A stretch of 64,000 nucleotides of DNA from Ferruginibacter sp. (GCA_014379625.1 JACMLJ010000009.1:19818-83817); one strand, 5' to 3'; shown: positions 24,547 to 34,632, numbered from the stretch's first letter. Translations and numbers: made by a program. Notes: a model not told the origin generated them from the sequence alone.

Positions 24547-25845
24547 TCACAATGCCAGTTGATTTCCCAACCGCTTCAGTTCGATTTCCGCCGACTTGGC
24601 GGCATAGTTTAAATTAACCAACCTGAAGCCGGATGCTTCAAAACTTTGCTGGGCGTTTTTTACATCTACAATAGTTGCCTGTTTAAACTGGAAACGCTTC
24701 AGTACCAGTTCAAGTAATTGTCCCGATAATATATAATTCTGTTGTTCAGTTGCTAATTGTTTTAAAGTGGAAGCATAAGTTTGATAGGATTTTACTACCT
24801 GCGAACGGTAATCCCTGATCAATACCTGCTTATTCAGTTCCGCATTACGCACATTGATCTCCGCTACTTTTTGTTGCCTCCTGAATATGGAACCATTATA
24901 AATAGGTATGCCAATCGACAATCCCACCGAGGGCCCATAATTCTGGTTTAGCAATAACTGCCCGGCCGCGGCCTGGTTACGGTTGAAATTATACCCTGCT
25001 GTTGCACGTACCGAAGGGTAACGGAAGGCGGCGGTTTCTCTTACGATCAGTTCATTGATCCTTACCTGTTCGTCCGATGCAAGGATATCCGGGTTCTGAT
25101 GAATGTTATTCAGCAGGTTGTCTAAACTGATTGTTTGATCCACCAATATCGTGTCCTTAATGGCGATCACAGAATCCGGTTTCAACGTTAGCAAACGAAG
25201 TAGTTCCGTTTTTGCCTGTTCAATAATCAGTTGCTGCGACAACTGCGCCTGCAGCAAAGCATTCAGATCAATTTGTGCCTGGAAAAGATCGGCATTATTG
25301 GCTAAGCCTGCTTTCTGGCTGGTTTGTACAATTTCCAATTGCTGACGTGACGCATCAATTGACCTTTCAATGGTTATTAAATAACTCTGCTGGCGAACAA
25401 TATCATAATAGCCCGTCATTACCGCACCAATAATATCCTGGATCTGGGAATTGAGCAAATCCTGGCTTTGCTTTTGCAATTGTGCCAGCCGGCTTTTGGC
25501 GGCTACCACCCTGTTACCATTATACAGCAGCATACTGATGGAAAGATTTGAGTTTAAATTATTTACAGCAGCCGCATTCCTGGTAATAGAAACCCCTGTA
25601 TTTAGTTTTTGATTAATGGTCGACACCTGCTCATTATCCGTTACTGTGGCAGTTACCAGTGGCAGGCCACCAGCAACGCCCCTGTTATTTAAAATGGTAT
25701 TGGCTTCCACATCGTTTTTAGCTAATTGAATATCGAGGCTGTTTTTAAGGGCGATATTAACGGCATCGGGTAAACGCAAAACATCCTGCGCCCTTCCTGT
25801 GAGCGAACCATACAATAAAAAAAAATATAGCATTTTTTTAGTCAT
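24547..25845 (-). CDS. TolC-family outer-membrane efflux channel
   Basis: A 432-residue secreted protein with signal peptide (residues 1-19, KMLYFFLLYGSLTGRAQ). Two long helical TolC repeats are visible, each beginning with a pattern such as VLRLPDAVNIALKNSLDIQLAKNDVEA and IYNGSIFRRQQKVAEINVRNAELNKQVLIRDYRSQVVKSY. It should form the trimeric exit duct of a tripartite pump. It is the last gene of the run adaptor (29296), pump (26088), TolC, all on the minus strand, though 242 bp of repeat DNA separates it from the pump gene. Confidence 0.92.
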   Translation of the reverse strand: MTKKMLYFFLLYGSLTGRAQDVLRLPDAVNIALKNSLDIQLAKNDVEANTILNNRGVAGGLPLVTATVTDNEQVSTINQKLNTGVSITRNAAAVNNLNSNLSISMLLYNGNRVVAAKSRLAQLQKQSQDLLNSQIQDIIGAVMTGYYDIVRQQSYLITIERSIDASRQQLEIVQTSQKAGLANNADLFQAQIDLNALLQAQLSQQLIIEQAKTELLRLLTLKPDSVIAIKDTILVDQTISLDNLLNNIHQNPDILASDEQVRINELIVRETAAFRYPSVRATAGYNFNRNQAAAGQLLLNQNYGPSVGLSIGIPIYNGSIFRRQQKVAEINVRNAELNKQVLIRDYRSQVVKSYQTYASTLKQLATEQQNYILSGQLLELVLKRFQFKQATIVDVKNAQQSFEASGFRLVNLNYAAKSAEIELKRLGNQLAL

Positions 25846-25859
25846 CCTTTATAGTATAG

Positions 25860-26100
25860 AAGGTTAAGTATTGTTGTTCGTTGGTTGTTGTTGGTTGGTT
25901 GTTGAGCATTGACCGTTGGGCGTTGTTTGTTGGTCGTTGGGCGTTGTTCGTTGGTTGTTGACCGTTATTCGTTGGCCGTTGTCCGCTTGCTATTCATTGT
26001 ATTGTTAATAGTCATGCAGCCCAACCAACCATCAACCACAAACCATCGACGACCAACCATCAACCACCAACCACAAACCACCAACCACTAACCATCAACC
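25860..26100. repeat. Facing short-word arrays (GTTG / CAAC) between tolC-type and RND genes
   Basis: The left half (about 25860-25985) repeats words such as TTGTTCGTTGGTTGTTG and GGGCGTTG; the right half (about 26018-26100) repeats their reverse complement, CCAACCATCAACCACAAACC. The two halves can pair into a long imperfect hairpin. The last few bases overlap the end of the RND pump gene. Confidence 0.75.
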
Positions 26101-29100
26101 ACCTTATGCTTTCCTGATAAAAAAGTATAGATGGCCGGTATAATAAACAAAGTTAAAATCAATGAAAATACAATACCGCCTACTACTACGATACCCAGTG
26201 GCACACGGCTGGTAGCAGATGCACCAAGGCCCAGTGCGATAGGAAGGGCGCCCAGCGAAGTGGCGAGGCTTGTCATTAAAATGGGCCGCAGCCGCTGTTG
26301 CGAAGCCTGCAATACCGCCTCCACTTTATCCAGGCCCTGTTCTCTTTTTTTATTGGCGAATTCCACAATCAGTATCCCGTTCTTTGTTACGAGCCCTATC
26401 AGCATGATCATTCCAATTTCAGAAAAAATATTGAGCGTTTGGTCAAATATAAACAGGCTCAGCAAAGCGCCCGCCATAGCAAGTGGTACGGTAAGCATGA
26501 TGATAAAGGGATCCACAAAACTTTCAAACTGGGCGGCCAGGATGAGGTAAATTAATATCAATGCCAACCCAAAGGCGAACGCGATATTGGAGGAACTTTC
26601 TGCATAGTCCCTGGATGGGCCGGTTAACGAAGTCTGGTAACTTTCATCAAGTAATTTTTTCCCGATCGCTTCCATCGCATTCACACCATCCCCAATTGTT
26701 TTACCATCGGCTAATGAAGCCGAAATGGTGGCCGCTTTATACCGGTTATAGTGAAATAATGTAGCGGGGCTGCTACCTTCTTCCAGTTTAATTACCGCAC
26801 TGATCGGTATTGGCTCTCCCCTGTTATTGCGTACAAATAGTTTGGCGATATCCCCCGGCTGGGTACGGTCAGTCCTGTCAACCTGTGCTATTACCTGGTA
26901 CTGGTAACCATTCATGATAAAATAAGCCAGCCTTCCGCCACTAAAAGCAGATTGCAGGGCGGCAACAACATCCTGCGAAGATAACCCGAGATCCTTTACT
27001 TTTATTCTATCCAGTGACAACTCCACTTCAGGCTTATTGAACTTCAGGTTTACATCTACATTTGCAAATGTTCTGTCCTTTCTTGCTTCTTCTAAAAATT
27101 TCGGTATTACCTCTCTTAATTTATTCAGGTCCTGGTTTTGTAACACATATTGTACGGGTAAACTACCTCTTGAACCGGCGCCTACTGCAATGGTTTGTTC
27201 CTGCACGGCAAAAATCCTGGCATCATTAAAACGCTGCAATTTTTTTTGCAGGTCGCTCGCTATCACTGCCTGGCTCCTGTTGCGTAAACCAGGCTCTACC
27301 AGTCCTAACCGTGGTTGGGCGCTATTGAGCGCGCCACCTCCTCCTCCGCCGCCGGGTGTTCGTACAAATACAAAATCCCTTTCCGGTACCGAATCATACA
27401 GGTAGTTACTGATATCGTCGGATATTTTTAACATGCTGCTGTAACTGGTACCTTCTGCCGCGGTAGAGGTAAAACGTATATTGCTTCTGTCTTCAAGCGG
27501 GGCTATCTCGGTTTGTAAATTTGTAATGATAAGCGCTATTATCACACCACAGGCTGCCACTACCACCCAGGCCAACCATCTTACCCTAAAAAAGCCCTTT
27601 AACCAACGCAGGTAACCATTTTCCATTCCTGTAAAAAAAGGCTCCGTCTTCATATAAAATTTACCATGCCCTGCTTTCTTCCTGTTTAATACCACGTTTA
27701 AAACCGGTGTAATGGTTAGCGAAACCAATGCGGATATTAAAACCGCGGCAGCCAGCGTTACGCCAAACTCCCTGAATAAACGGCCTATAAATCCTTCTAA
27801 AAATATAACCGGTAAAAACACCACCGCCAATGTGATGGAAGTAGAAATAACCGCGAAGAATATTTCTTTACTTCCTTCCACCGCTGCCTGCCGGATCGGC
27901 ATACCTTTTTCAAATTTGCTGAAAATATTTTCCGTTACCACTATTCCGTCATCCACCACCAGCCCTGTGGCCAGCACTATACCAAGCAGGGTTAATATGT
28001 TAATTGAAAAACCCGAATAGTACATGATGAAAAAAGTAGCCACCAACGAAATGGGTATATCAATAAGGGGCCGGATGGCAATCAGCCAGTCCCTGAAAAA
28101 GAAAAAGATAACCAAAACCACCAATGTAAAGGAGATCATTAAAGTTTCCTGTACTTCATGAATAGACTTGCGGATATTGGTGGTGTTATCCAGTATCACA
28201 TTCATTTCAATATCCGACCTGTTTGTTTTTTTTATCGCCTCCAGCTTTTTGTTAAAGTCATCGGCTATCTGGATATTGTTGGCGCCGGGCTGAGGTATCA
28301 ATACGATGCCCACTGCGTTTACACCATTGTACTTCCAACTCTGTTCAAGTTCTTCAGGCCCTATTTCTACCCTTGCCACATCGCTGAGCCTTAGGATACC
28401 AGCGCTATCAGAACGTATGATCAGGTCGCGAAAATCTTTTTCCGAACTAAGCCTGCCCAAAGTTTTAATGGTTAGCTCCGTATTATTGCCATAAATTTTC
28501 CCGGGCGGCAAATCAATATTTTCGCTGTTCAAAGCGGTCCTGATATCAGAAAAGGATATTCCCTGCGCCGTCATTTTATCGGGATCGATCCAGATACGCA
28601 TCGCCATTCGCTTTTGCCCAAAAATATTCACGGAACTTACCTGGTTAATTGTTTGAAACTGCTGCTGCAGCACATTTTCTGCATAGTCACTCAATTCCAG
28701 CAAACCCTTCGTGCGGCTTTGTACTGCCAGTATCAAAATAAAATCGCTGTTTGCATCGGCCTTGGTAACCACGGGAGGGGCATCGATATCCTGCGGTAAA
28801 CCCCTGCTTGCCTGCCCTACTTTATCACGTACGTCACTGGCAGCGGCTTCCAGGTTTACACTTAATTCAAACTCCACTGTGATATTACTGTTGCCCAATG
28901 TACTGGAGGAAGTAATGGTTCTGATGCCCGGGATACCATTGATCTGTTTTTCAAGTGGCTCGGTAACCTGGCTTTCCATTATATCCGGATTGGCACCGGT
29001 ATAAGAGGTGCGGATATTGATAATTGCGGGATCAATCGCCGGGTAGTCCCGCACTGCAAGGAAGGTATACCCTACCACACCAAACAAGATGATCATAAGG

Positions 29101-29153
29101 TTCAATACAGTAGCGAAAACCGGCCGCTTTAAAGAAAATTCAGAAATATTCAT
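26088..29153 (-). CDS. RND efflux transporter permease (AcrB/MexB-like)
   Basis: A 1021-residue inner-membrane proton-driven pump with the two-fold RND architecture: TM1 at ~11-31, large periplasmic loop 1, TM2-7 at ~335-530, then the second periplasmic loop and TM8-12. The proton-relay Asp pair is in LATGLVVDDGIVVTENI in TM4. ATKNGILIVEFANKKREQG-type residues near the C-terminus (LVTKNGILIVEFANKK) are the second conserved motif. A run of seven glycines (RTPGGGGGGGAL) lies in the second periplasmic half and is unusual. It follows the adaptor gene by 142 bp. Substrate probably drugs or other hydrophobic compounds (HAE1-like), not metals. Confidence 0.95.
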   Translation of the reverse strand: MNISEFSLKRPVFATVLNLMIILFGVVGYTFLAVRDYPAIDPAIINIRTSYTGANPDIMESQVTEPLEKQINGIPGIRTITSSSTLGNSNITVEFELSVNLEAAASDVRDKVGQASRGLPQDIDAPPVVTKADANSDFILILAVQSRTKGLLELSDYAENVLQQQFQTINQVSSVNIFGQKRMAMRIWIDPDKMTAQGISFSDIRTALNSENIDLPPGKIYGNNTELTIKTLGRLSSEKDFRDLIIRSDSAGILRLSDVARVEIGPEELEQSWKYNGVNAVGIVLIPQPGANNIQIADDFNKKLEAIKKTNRSDIEMNVILDNTTNIRKSIHEVQETLMISFTLVVLVIFFFFRDWLIAIRPLIDIPISLVATFFIMYYSGFSINILTLLGIVLATGLVVDDGIVVTENIFSKFEKGMPIRQAAVEGSKEIFFAVISTSITLAVVFLPVIFLEGFIGRLFREFGVTLAAAVLISALVSLTITPVLNVVLNRKKAGHGKFYMKTEPFFTGMENGYLRWLKGFFRVRWLAWVVVAACGVIIALIITNLQTEIAPLEDRSNIRFTSTAAEGTSYSSMLKISDDISNYLYDSVPERDFVFVRTPGGGGGGGALNSAQPRLGLVEPGLRNRSQAVIASDLQKKLQRFNDARIFAVQEQTIAVGAGSRGSLPVQYVLQNQDLNKLREVIPKFLEEARKDRTFANVDVNLKFNKPEVELSLDRIKVKDLGLSSQDVVAALQSAFSGGRLAYFIMNGYQYQVIAQVDRTDRTQPGDIAKLFVRNNRGEPIPISAVIKLEEGSSPATLFHYNRYKAATISASLADGKTIGDGVNAMEAIGKKLLDESYQTSLTGPSRDYAESSSNIAFAFGLALILIYLILAAQFESFVDPFIIMLTVPLAMAGALLSLFIFDQTLNIFSEIGMIMLIGLVTKNGILIVEFANKKREQGLDKVEAVLQASQQRLRPILMTSLATSLGALPIALGLGASATSRVPLGIVVVGGIVFSLILTLFIIPAIYTFLSGKHKVVDG

Positions 29154-29295
29154 GTAGTTAAAACGGGATATAAATTTTTTTAATCAATAGCTTCTGTCAG
29201 TAAACGGGAAAATGTTGACCCGATAGCTATGGGGTGGGCAATAGGCAATATAAAATCCTGCTTTCACCATTCACCATTCACCTTTTCACCATACA

Positions 29296-30387
29296 TTATT
29301 TTATGCCGGCACTATCAGTCAGCCCGGATAATTTTTTTACCTGCCGCACCTTTAATGCGCCGTTGGGCCTTGCAAATAGTACACCTGTAACCACTATCGA
29401 ATCTCCAACGTCAATGCCATTTGTGACTTCTACTGTATTGGACTCCCTGATACCGGTTTGTACATTTACAAAACTGGCCTTCCCTTTTTTTATTAATATC
29501 ACCTGGTTATTTCTGTCGTCGGGAATAATGCAATTGGCAGGCACTTTTATTGAAGCCCTCCCTTTTCCTGCATCAATATAAACTTTTACAAATGCACCCG
29601 GGTTTGCATGGGCCCCTTTTAATAATGCCCTCACCTTTAAATTCCGGGTATCTGTATTGGCGCCAGGTTCAGTTGCTATAATCATGGCCCTTCCTTTTTC
29701 CTTGGTGACCGCATCTACTTCTACTTCTACAAGGGTGCCTGTCTTTATTGCATCTCCATACATTTCGGGCAGGGTGAAATCTACTTTTACTTCGCTGGTT
29801 TGTTGCAAGGTGGCAATGATGGTTGCGGGTGTAACATAGGCGCCCGGGCTCACCTGTCGCAACCCTGCCACCCCGTTAAAAGGCGTCCTGACCACAGTTT
29901 TATCAACCAGTGCACGGGTATAAACAATATCAGCTTTTAAAGTATTTACCTGGTTCAATGCTGCATCATAGTCAGCCTGGTTAAGCCCGTTCACATCCAG
30001 TAACTGTTTTAAACGGTCCACGGTTTTTTGAGCAAGATCCAGTTGTACGTTACTTCTTGAAATTTGCGCCAGCAGGTCGGCGTCATTTACCCTTGCCACA
30101 ACAGTTCCTTTTGTAATCAATTTACCTTCGGGAAGGTGTAGAAAAATAAGTCTGCCGCTTACTTCAGGACGAAGCTCCACATATTCATTGGCGATTACAG
30201 TGCCATTGGCCTCAATTGTGTCGCTGATAGATTCCTTTTCAGCAATTATAATATCAACTACAACCGGCGGATTAATTTTGGGTGCATTAGAGGAGGAGGC
30301 TTTTGATTTGCTTTTACAATCAGTAAAAAATATAATCAGCAAAACTGAAAAAAAAATATAAGTCAGCCTTTTAAAAAAATGGTGCAT
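29296..30387 (-). CDS. RND efflux periplasmic adaptor subunit
   Basis: A 363-residue membrane fusion protein linking the RND pump to TolC. The N-terminal hydrophobic segment (YIFFSVLLIIFFTDCKSKSK) could be a lipoprotein signal with Cys at 24, although the residue at -1 (Asp) is a poor lipobox fit. The lipoyl halves are VELRPEVSGRLIFLHLPEGKLITKGTVVARV and VVRTPFNGVAGLRQVSPGAYV, with a coiled-coil hairpin between. The beta-barrel and membrane-proximal domains follow. First gene of the efflux operon; a -7 box lies 30 nt upstream. The 142-bp gap to the pump gene contains a TTCACCA short-word array. Confidence 0.92.
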   Translation of the reverse strand: MHHFFKRLTYIFFSVLLIIFFTDCKSKSKASSSNAPKINPPVVVDIIIAEKESISDTIEANGTVIANEYVELRPEVSGRLIFLHLPEGKLITKGTVVARVNDADLLAQISRSNVQLDLAQKTVDRLKQLLDVNGLNQADYDAALNQVNTLKADIVYTRALVDKTVVRTPFNGVAGLRQVSPGAYVTPATIIATLQQTSEVKVDFTLPEMYGDAIKTGTLVEVEVDAVTKEKGRAMIIATEPGANTDTRNLKVRALLKGAHANPGAFVKVYIDAGKGRASIKVPANCIIPDDRNNQVILIKKGKASFVNVQTGIRESNTVEVTNGIDVGDSIVVTGVLFARPNGALKVRQVKKLSGLTDSAGIK

Positions 30388-30416
30388 TTTATTCTACATT
30401 ATTGATAAAGGAACAC

Positions 30417-30424
30417 CAAATATA
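30417..30424 (-). promoter_or_regulatory. -7 box of the RND efflux operon
   Basis: Minus-strand TATATTTG is a perfect TAnnTTTG match, with a ~30-nt leader to the adaptor ATG. I saw no clear -33 element or operator. Confidence 0.45.
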
Positions 30425-30604
30425 GTAAGTATTATGTGATGCTCCGTTTGGACTATACATAACGGCCATGAGTAATAAATGCCGCACACAAATTCATTAG
30501 AAGCTTTTTTAGCCGGGAACAATCGGTAGATTAAAAATATATGTTTAAAAATATAGCCTGACTGGTTTACAATTTTTGCCTTTCTTTGCGTAAAATTTAA
30601 ATGC

Positions 30605-31120
30605 ATGAACCCTCTTGTCGGAATTATAATGGGCAGCGAAAGCGATCTTGAAATTATGAAAGGTGCTGCCGAAATGCTTCGCCAGTTTGATGTAGAACCT
30701 GAATTAACGATTGTCTCTGCCCACCGCACACCCGAACGGTTACGCGAGTATGCCGGCAAAGCAAAAGAAAGGGGATTGAAAGTGATCATCGCTGGAGCGG
30801 GAGGCGCTGCGCACCTACCGGGAATGGTGGCTGCAAATACTATTTTGCCGGTTATCGGCGTACCTGTAAAATCTTCCAATTCCATTGATGGATGGGATTC
30901 GGTACTATCTATTTTACAAATGCCCTACGGTGTACCGGTAGCAACAGTAGCCCTCAATGGTGCGAAAAATGCGGGTATCCTGGCAGCACAGATTTTGGCA
31001 TTACATGATCCATCCATTGCAGGCAAGCTGGAAGCTTACAAAGAATACCAGGACGATATTGTAATGGAAAGTGTGAAAAATGTAAAGCGGCTGGGATTTA
31101 CGAATGACTTTGATAAATAA
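30605..31120 (+). CDS. purE: N5-carboxyaminoimidazole ribonucleotide mutase PurE
   Basis: A 171-residue class I PurE, which converts N5-CAIR from PurK into CAIR in purine synthesis. Active-site segments are [22 protein letters not shown] (with the catalytic His) and [15 protein letters not shown], followed by PVIGVPV. It is 7 kb from purK and not in its operon. The start ATG at 30605 is preceded by a -7-like TTTCTTTG at 30581-30588. It is convergent with bshC; the 51-bp gap holds one copy of the GC-rich palindrome. Confidence 0.96.
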   Translation: MNPLVGIIMGSESDLEIMKGAAEMLRQFDVEPELTIVSAHRTPERLREYAGKAKERGLKVIIAGAGGAAHLPGMVAANTILPVIGVPVKSSNSIDGWDSVLSILQMPYGVPVATVALNGAKNAGILAAQILALHDPSIAGKLEAYKEYQDDIVMESVKNVKRLGFTNDFDK

Positions 31121-31166
31121 GGAATGTAACATGACCTGTAATAAAAAATGAGCTGACCGAAGACCT

Positions 31167-31188
31167 TCTCTTCAGGGGCCGGGGGTTA
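31167..31188. repeat. GC-rich palindrome at the bshC 3' end
   Basis: CTCTTCAGGGGCCGGGGG plus TTAA. Read on the minus strand it ends bshC: the codons for LTPGP and the TGA stop lie inside it. The same word occurs at 60911-60936 and 52946-52970. Confidence 0.7.
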
Positions 31189-32773
31189 AAACTCCAAATT
31201 CCTGCTCCAGCCCTTTTGAATGATCATAGATCATCCGGATAAAGCCCTTTCCCCATTTTGCGTAATAAAACATCCCGTTGTCCACTCTTTCCTGCAGATT
31301 ATTATTTGGAAATAACTGTGTTTTTATTTTTTGCAACTGTCTTTGCTGCGCCTCAAATTTTTTCTTTTCCGCACGCAACATTTTTTTTTCCAGCGATGCC
31401 AGTTTTTTTAATGCCTGTGTTTGCAGGGCTGCCGTATGCCCCATCAATGTAATATCTATCTTACCCGCCAGGATTTTCAACTGTTCGTAAAAATCGGCTA
31501 ATTGCTGTTGCTCATCACCGAGGCTTAGCCGGAGCCAGCTGTCCCTTTTAACCAACCGGTTGAGGATATCAATTTCGGATTGAAACAACTCAACAGGGCT
31601 GAATTTTAATTTATCAATAATGATTTGTACTTCCTCACTGATAAGCATAAACGAGTTACGTACTACCAGCACCGGGTAAGGAGTTTCCACTGCTTCAAAT
31701 ACCTTTTTCAATTGCAGCCAGTAAGCGATCTCACCACCACCACCAATAAACGCAATATTAGGCAATATCCATTCCTGGAAAACTGGGCGTAGAATCACAT
31801 TGGGACTAAAACGCTCCGGGTACTGCTTCAGTTCAGCAATTATTTCTTCCCTTGTAAATTTTAATTCAGTATTTACCACCGACCAAATCCCATTTGTCAT
31901 TTCTATTCTTTCCCGCTTATCATCTTTCAAATAAAACATATTCAACTCCCTTCCACTAGCCTGCACCTTATAATCTGCAGAAAATTTTGTAACCGTTTCC
32001 TGTACCGCTGGGTGTGAAAATTCAGCGAGCAATTCCTTTTCTATTACCGGGATAAAGGAAGCCTTTAAATCCGCGTTATCCGGCAATAGAACTATCAACC
32101 CATAATCAGCAAACAGGTTATTTACTAAGCGAAATGTTGCCTGTTCAATGGTTGCGCCTTCTGTATAACATTCCTTCATTATCCCAACAATTTCAGCACC
32201 GTAAGGATATACCAGTAGCTGCCCGCTCACTGTATCCAACAGGTTCACCAGTGCTTTATCTACCTTCATTCGTCCTACTGCGCCGGTTTGCGGGGTTTCC
32301 CACTCGTACTTTTGTCCACTGATATAGAAATGGCCTAACTCTTCCAGGTCGGCATCTTCGCTACCCATATAATAAACGGGCACGAAATTGTATTCCGGCA
32401 AGCTGGTTTTCCATTGTTCAGCAAGTTTTATTGCATGCAAAATTTTATAGATAAAATATAAAGGCCCGGTAAAAATATTTGGCTGGTGAGCGGTGCAAAT
32501 AGTAAAAGTATTTTCGTTTTGTAATAATTTAATATTACCCGCTACCTTTTCACTGGCTTCTACATCAGCATATTGTTGTTGTAATACGCTTACCAGTAAA
32601 CTTCTGTTGGTAGCAAATTTTTTACGGTACGTAATCGATGCCTGGATTCCCTCAATAGAAGCCGGGTACCTGTAAAATGGTTGTATGGACTGCTCCTGTT
32701 TTATATAATCCAAAACGATTTTTGAGAAATACCCGGTTTGTTGATATGACAGGAAAGATGCAGTGCAGTCCAT
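31172..32773 (-). CDS. bshC: Bacillithiol biosynthesis cysteine-adding enzyme BshC
   Basis: A 533-residue enzyme proposed to add cysteine to GlcN-malate in the last step of bacillithiol synthesis. Landmarks are HQPNIFTGPLYFIYKILHAIKLA, VPVYYMGSEDADLEELGHF, SPNVILRPVFQEWILPNIAFIGGGGEIAYWLQLKKVFE and the coiled-coil near 430-500 (LASLEKKMLRAEKKKFEAQQ). The enzyme belongs to the HUP/nucleotidyl-transferase-like fold. Final residues LTPGP and the stop come from a repeat copy. Other bsh genes are not in the window, but a YfiT/BstA-like transferase is at 14305. The function is firm; family members are of this length. Confidence 0.94.
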   Translation of the reverse strand: MDCTASFLSYQQTGYFSKIVLDYIKQEQSIQPFYRYPASIEGIQASITYRKKFATNRSLLVSVLQQQYADVEASEKVAGNIKLLQNENTFTICTAHQPNIFTGPLYFIYKILHAIKLAEQWKTSLPEYNFVPVYYMGSEDADLEELGHFYISGQKYEWETPQTGAVGRMKVDKALVNLLDTVSGQLLVYPYGAEIVGIMKECYTEGATIEQATFRLVNNLFADYGLIVLLPDNADLKASFIPVIEKELLAEFSHPAVQETVTKFSADYKVQASGRELNMFYLKDDKRERIEMTNGIWSVVNTELKFTREEIIAELKQYPERFSPNVILRPVFQEWILPNIAFIGGGGEIAYWLQLKKVFEAVETPYPVLVVRNSFMLISEEVQIIIDKLKFSPVELFQSEIDILNRLVKRDSWLRLSLGDEQQQLADFYEQLKILAGKIDITLMGHTAALQTQALKKLASLEKKMLRAEKKKFEAQQRQLQKIKTQLFPNNNLQERVDNGMFYYAKWGKGFIRMIYDHSKGLEQEFGVLTPGP

Positions 32774-32777
32774 TGAA

Positions 32778-33155
32778 ATTGATAATTGATAATTAGATAA
32801 TTGAAAGTATTTTCAAATTCAAAGGTTTTTCAATTTTTGCAAAAATTGGCTTTATGAATGGATAAAAGGATAAAGTTTTCAATTTACAAAAAGCTTTACA
32901 ATATGGAAGATTATAAATTATATATTCAACAATCAATGTTGTTTAGTTAAACCCTGCAATTTAATTGCCCTGTCCTTCAAAGTGGGGAGAAGTGAGTTAC
33001 CATATTTCATTTTGACTTTAGCCAAACAATTTTTCGGCTAAAGCCGCACTTTTTATTGCCAATTTTTATCCCTGTCCTGAAAGACCGGGTAATTAAAACT
33101 CTTAAATAAACGACATTGAATTAACAATTAACAATTATCAATTCTTCAATTTACA
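32778..33155. repeat. Facing AATTGATAATTG short-word arrays around family B copy 1
   Basis: Left of the family B element, 32778-32807 repeats words like AATTGATAATTGATAATT. Right of it, about 33118-33155 repeats the complementary words TTAACAATTAACAATTATC. The family B copy sits between the two facing arrays. The right array overlaps the end of rimO. The spacer 32774-33145 otherwise holds no gene. Confidence 0.6.
32935..33117. repeat. Palindrome-rich interspersed element, family B, copy 1
   Basis: 183 bp. Left end AATGTTGTTTAGTTAA, right end TTAAATAAACGACATT, nearly the same inverted ends as family A. The interior differs from A and is about as similar to 41222-41408 as the A copies are to each other. 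It contains the hairpin GACTTTAGCC/GGCTAAAGCC around a 12-nt loop. No open frame. Confidence 0.85.
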
Positions 33156-34456
33156 ACTTCCCCTTCAATATCATAATCATAGGCTTTTGTAATTGTTACA
33201 TTAACAAATTCGCCAATTGCCAGTTTCTTTTTGGTTTGAACGATTACTTCATTGTCAACTTCCACGCTGTCAAATTCTGTTCGGCCCAGGTAACGGCCCG
33301 CCTCTTTTTTGTCGATCATCACTTTAAAAGTCTTCCCTACTTTTTCCTGGTTTTTTTCCAGGCTGATTTCCTGTTGCACATCCATTATCTCCTGCGCCCT
33401 TTCCTCTTTTTCCTCCGCCGGTACGTCATCCGCCAAATCATGAGCACTGGTACCCTCCTCATGACTGTAGGTAAATATACCCACCCGATCAAAACGCATT
33501 TTCTGAATAAAAGTTTTTAATTCTTCCACATCATCCCTTGTTTCGCCGGGGAAACCGGCAATCAGGGTGGTGCGCAAACAAATACCCGGGATACGGTTGC
33601 GGATCTCCCCCACCAGGTCCTCCATTTCTTCCCTGCTTATCTGGCGCTTCATGAGCTTCAGCATATTATTGGCTGCATGTTGCAGGGGCATGTCGAGATA
33701 ATTACAAATATTGTTCCTTTCCTTAATCGCGTCAACAATTTCAATCGGGAATTTTGACGGATATGCATAATGCAGCCTTATCCATTCCAATCCCTTTACA
33801 TCAGCCAGGGCATGTAATAATTTCGGCAGTTCTCTTTTCTTGTAAATATCCAGGCCGTAATAAGTTAGTTCCTGGGCAATCAGCATAACTTCTTTCACGC
33901 CCCTGTTAACCAAACGCTTGGCTTCATCCACCAGTGATTCAATGGGTCGGCTGATATGCTGGCCACGCATCAATGGAATGGCACAGAATGAACAGGTTCT
34001 ATTGCACCCTTCACTTATTTTCATGTACGCGTAATGCTGAGGTGTGCTTAGCAAACGCTCCCCCACCAGGTCGGCTTTATAATCGGCTTCAAATTGTTTT
34101 AGTATCAGCGGAAGCTCCATCGTGCCGAAATAAGCGTCAACTTCGGGTATCTCTGCTTCCAGGTTATTTTTATACCTTTCACTAAGACACCCTGTAACGT
34201 ACACCTTATCTATCCTGCCCCTCCGTTTTAGTTCAACCTGTTCTAAAATTGTATTTATACTTTCTTCCTTGGCTTTTTCAATAAAGCCGCAGGTATTTAC
34301 TATTACGATATTGTGGTCGCGCCTGCCACTTTCGTGTACCACATCAATTTCGTTAGCGATTAACTGGCCGCTCAGCACTTCGCTATCCACCATATTTTTG
34401 CTGCAACCGAGGGTGATGATGTTCACTTTATCTTTGCGTAATGTCTTTGTCTTCAT
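33146..34456 (-). CDS. rimO: Ribosomal protein S12 methylthiotransferase RimO
   Basis: A 436-residue radical-SAM enzyme adding a methylthio group to Asp in ribosomal protein uS12. The N-terminal UPF0004 domain has GCSKNMVDSEVLSGQL and NTCGFIEKAKEESI, the radical-SAM domain carries CNRTCSFCAIP (CxxxCxxC), and a TRAM domain follows (VMIDKKEAGRYLGRTEFDSVEVDNEV). MiaB is excluded by the S12-type C-terminus and TCGFIEKAKEE. In many Bacteroidota rimO follows ftsY; here ftsY is 28 kb away. A perfect -7 box is at 34471-34478. Confidence 0.96.
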   Translation of the reverse strand: MKTKTLRKDKVNIITLGCSKNMVDSEVLSGQLIANEIDVVHESGRRDHNIVIVNTCGFIEKAKEESINTILEQVELKRRGRIDKVYVTGCLSERYKNNLEAEIPEVDAYFGTMELPLILKQFEADYKADLVGERLLSTPQHYAYMKISEGCNRTCSFCAIPLMRGQHISRPIESLVDEAKRLVNRGVKEVMLIAQELTYYGLDIYKKRELPKLLHALADVKGLEWIRLHYAYPSKFPIEIVDAIKERNNICNYLDMPLQHAANNMLKLMKRQISREEMEDLVGEIRNRIPGICLRTTLIAGFPGETRDDVEELKTFIQKMRFDRVGIFTYSHEEGTSAHDLADDVPAEEKEERAQEIMDVQQEISLEKNQEKVGKTFKVMIDKKEAGRYLGRTEFDSVEVDNEVIVQTKKKLAIGEFVNVTITKAYDYDIEGEVVN

Positions 34457-34470
34457 AATTTAAAAGGGTG

Positions 34471-34478
34471 CAAAGATA
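34471..34478 (-). promoter_or_regulatory. -7 box of rimO
   Basis: Minus-strand TATCTTTG, a perfect TAnnTTTG match, 14 nt before the rimO ATG. Confidence 0.5.
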
Positions 34479-34632
34479 ACAAGTTTGCAGTTGGCAGTTA
34501 ATATTCAGAAGGTGGGATGCATTTCAATTGACGGGTTATGCACCAGCCGGTAATAGGCTAAAATTGCTATTGACTGCATCAAAAGGCTGGTAATCCCTTC
34601 AACCGGTAATTTGTTGAAATGCATTACAGAGG

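Noticed and set aside
27340..27360. Possible frameshift at the poly-Gly run in the RND pump gene
   Set aside because: The glycine codons are mixed in third base and the frame continues intact on both sides, so it is coding sequence, not an assembly error.
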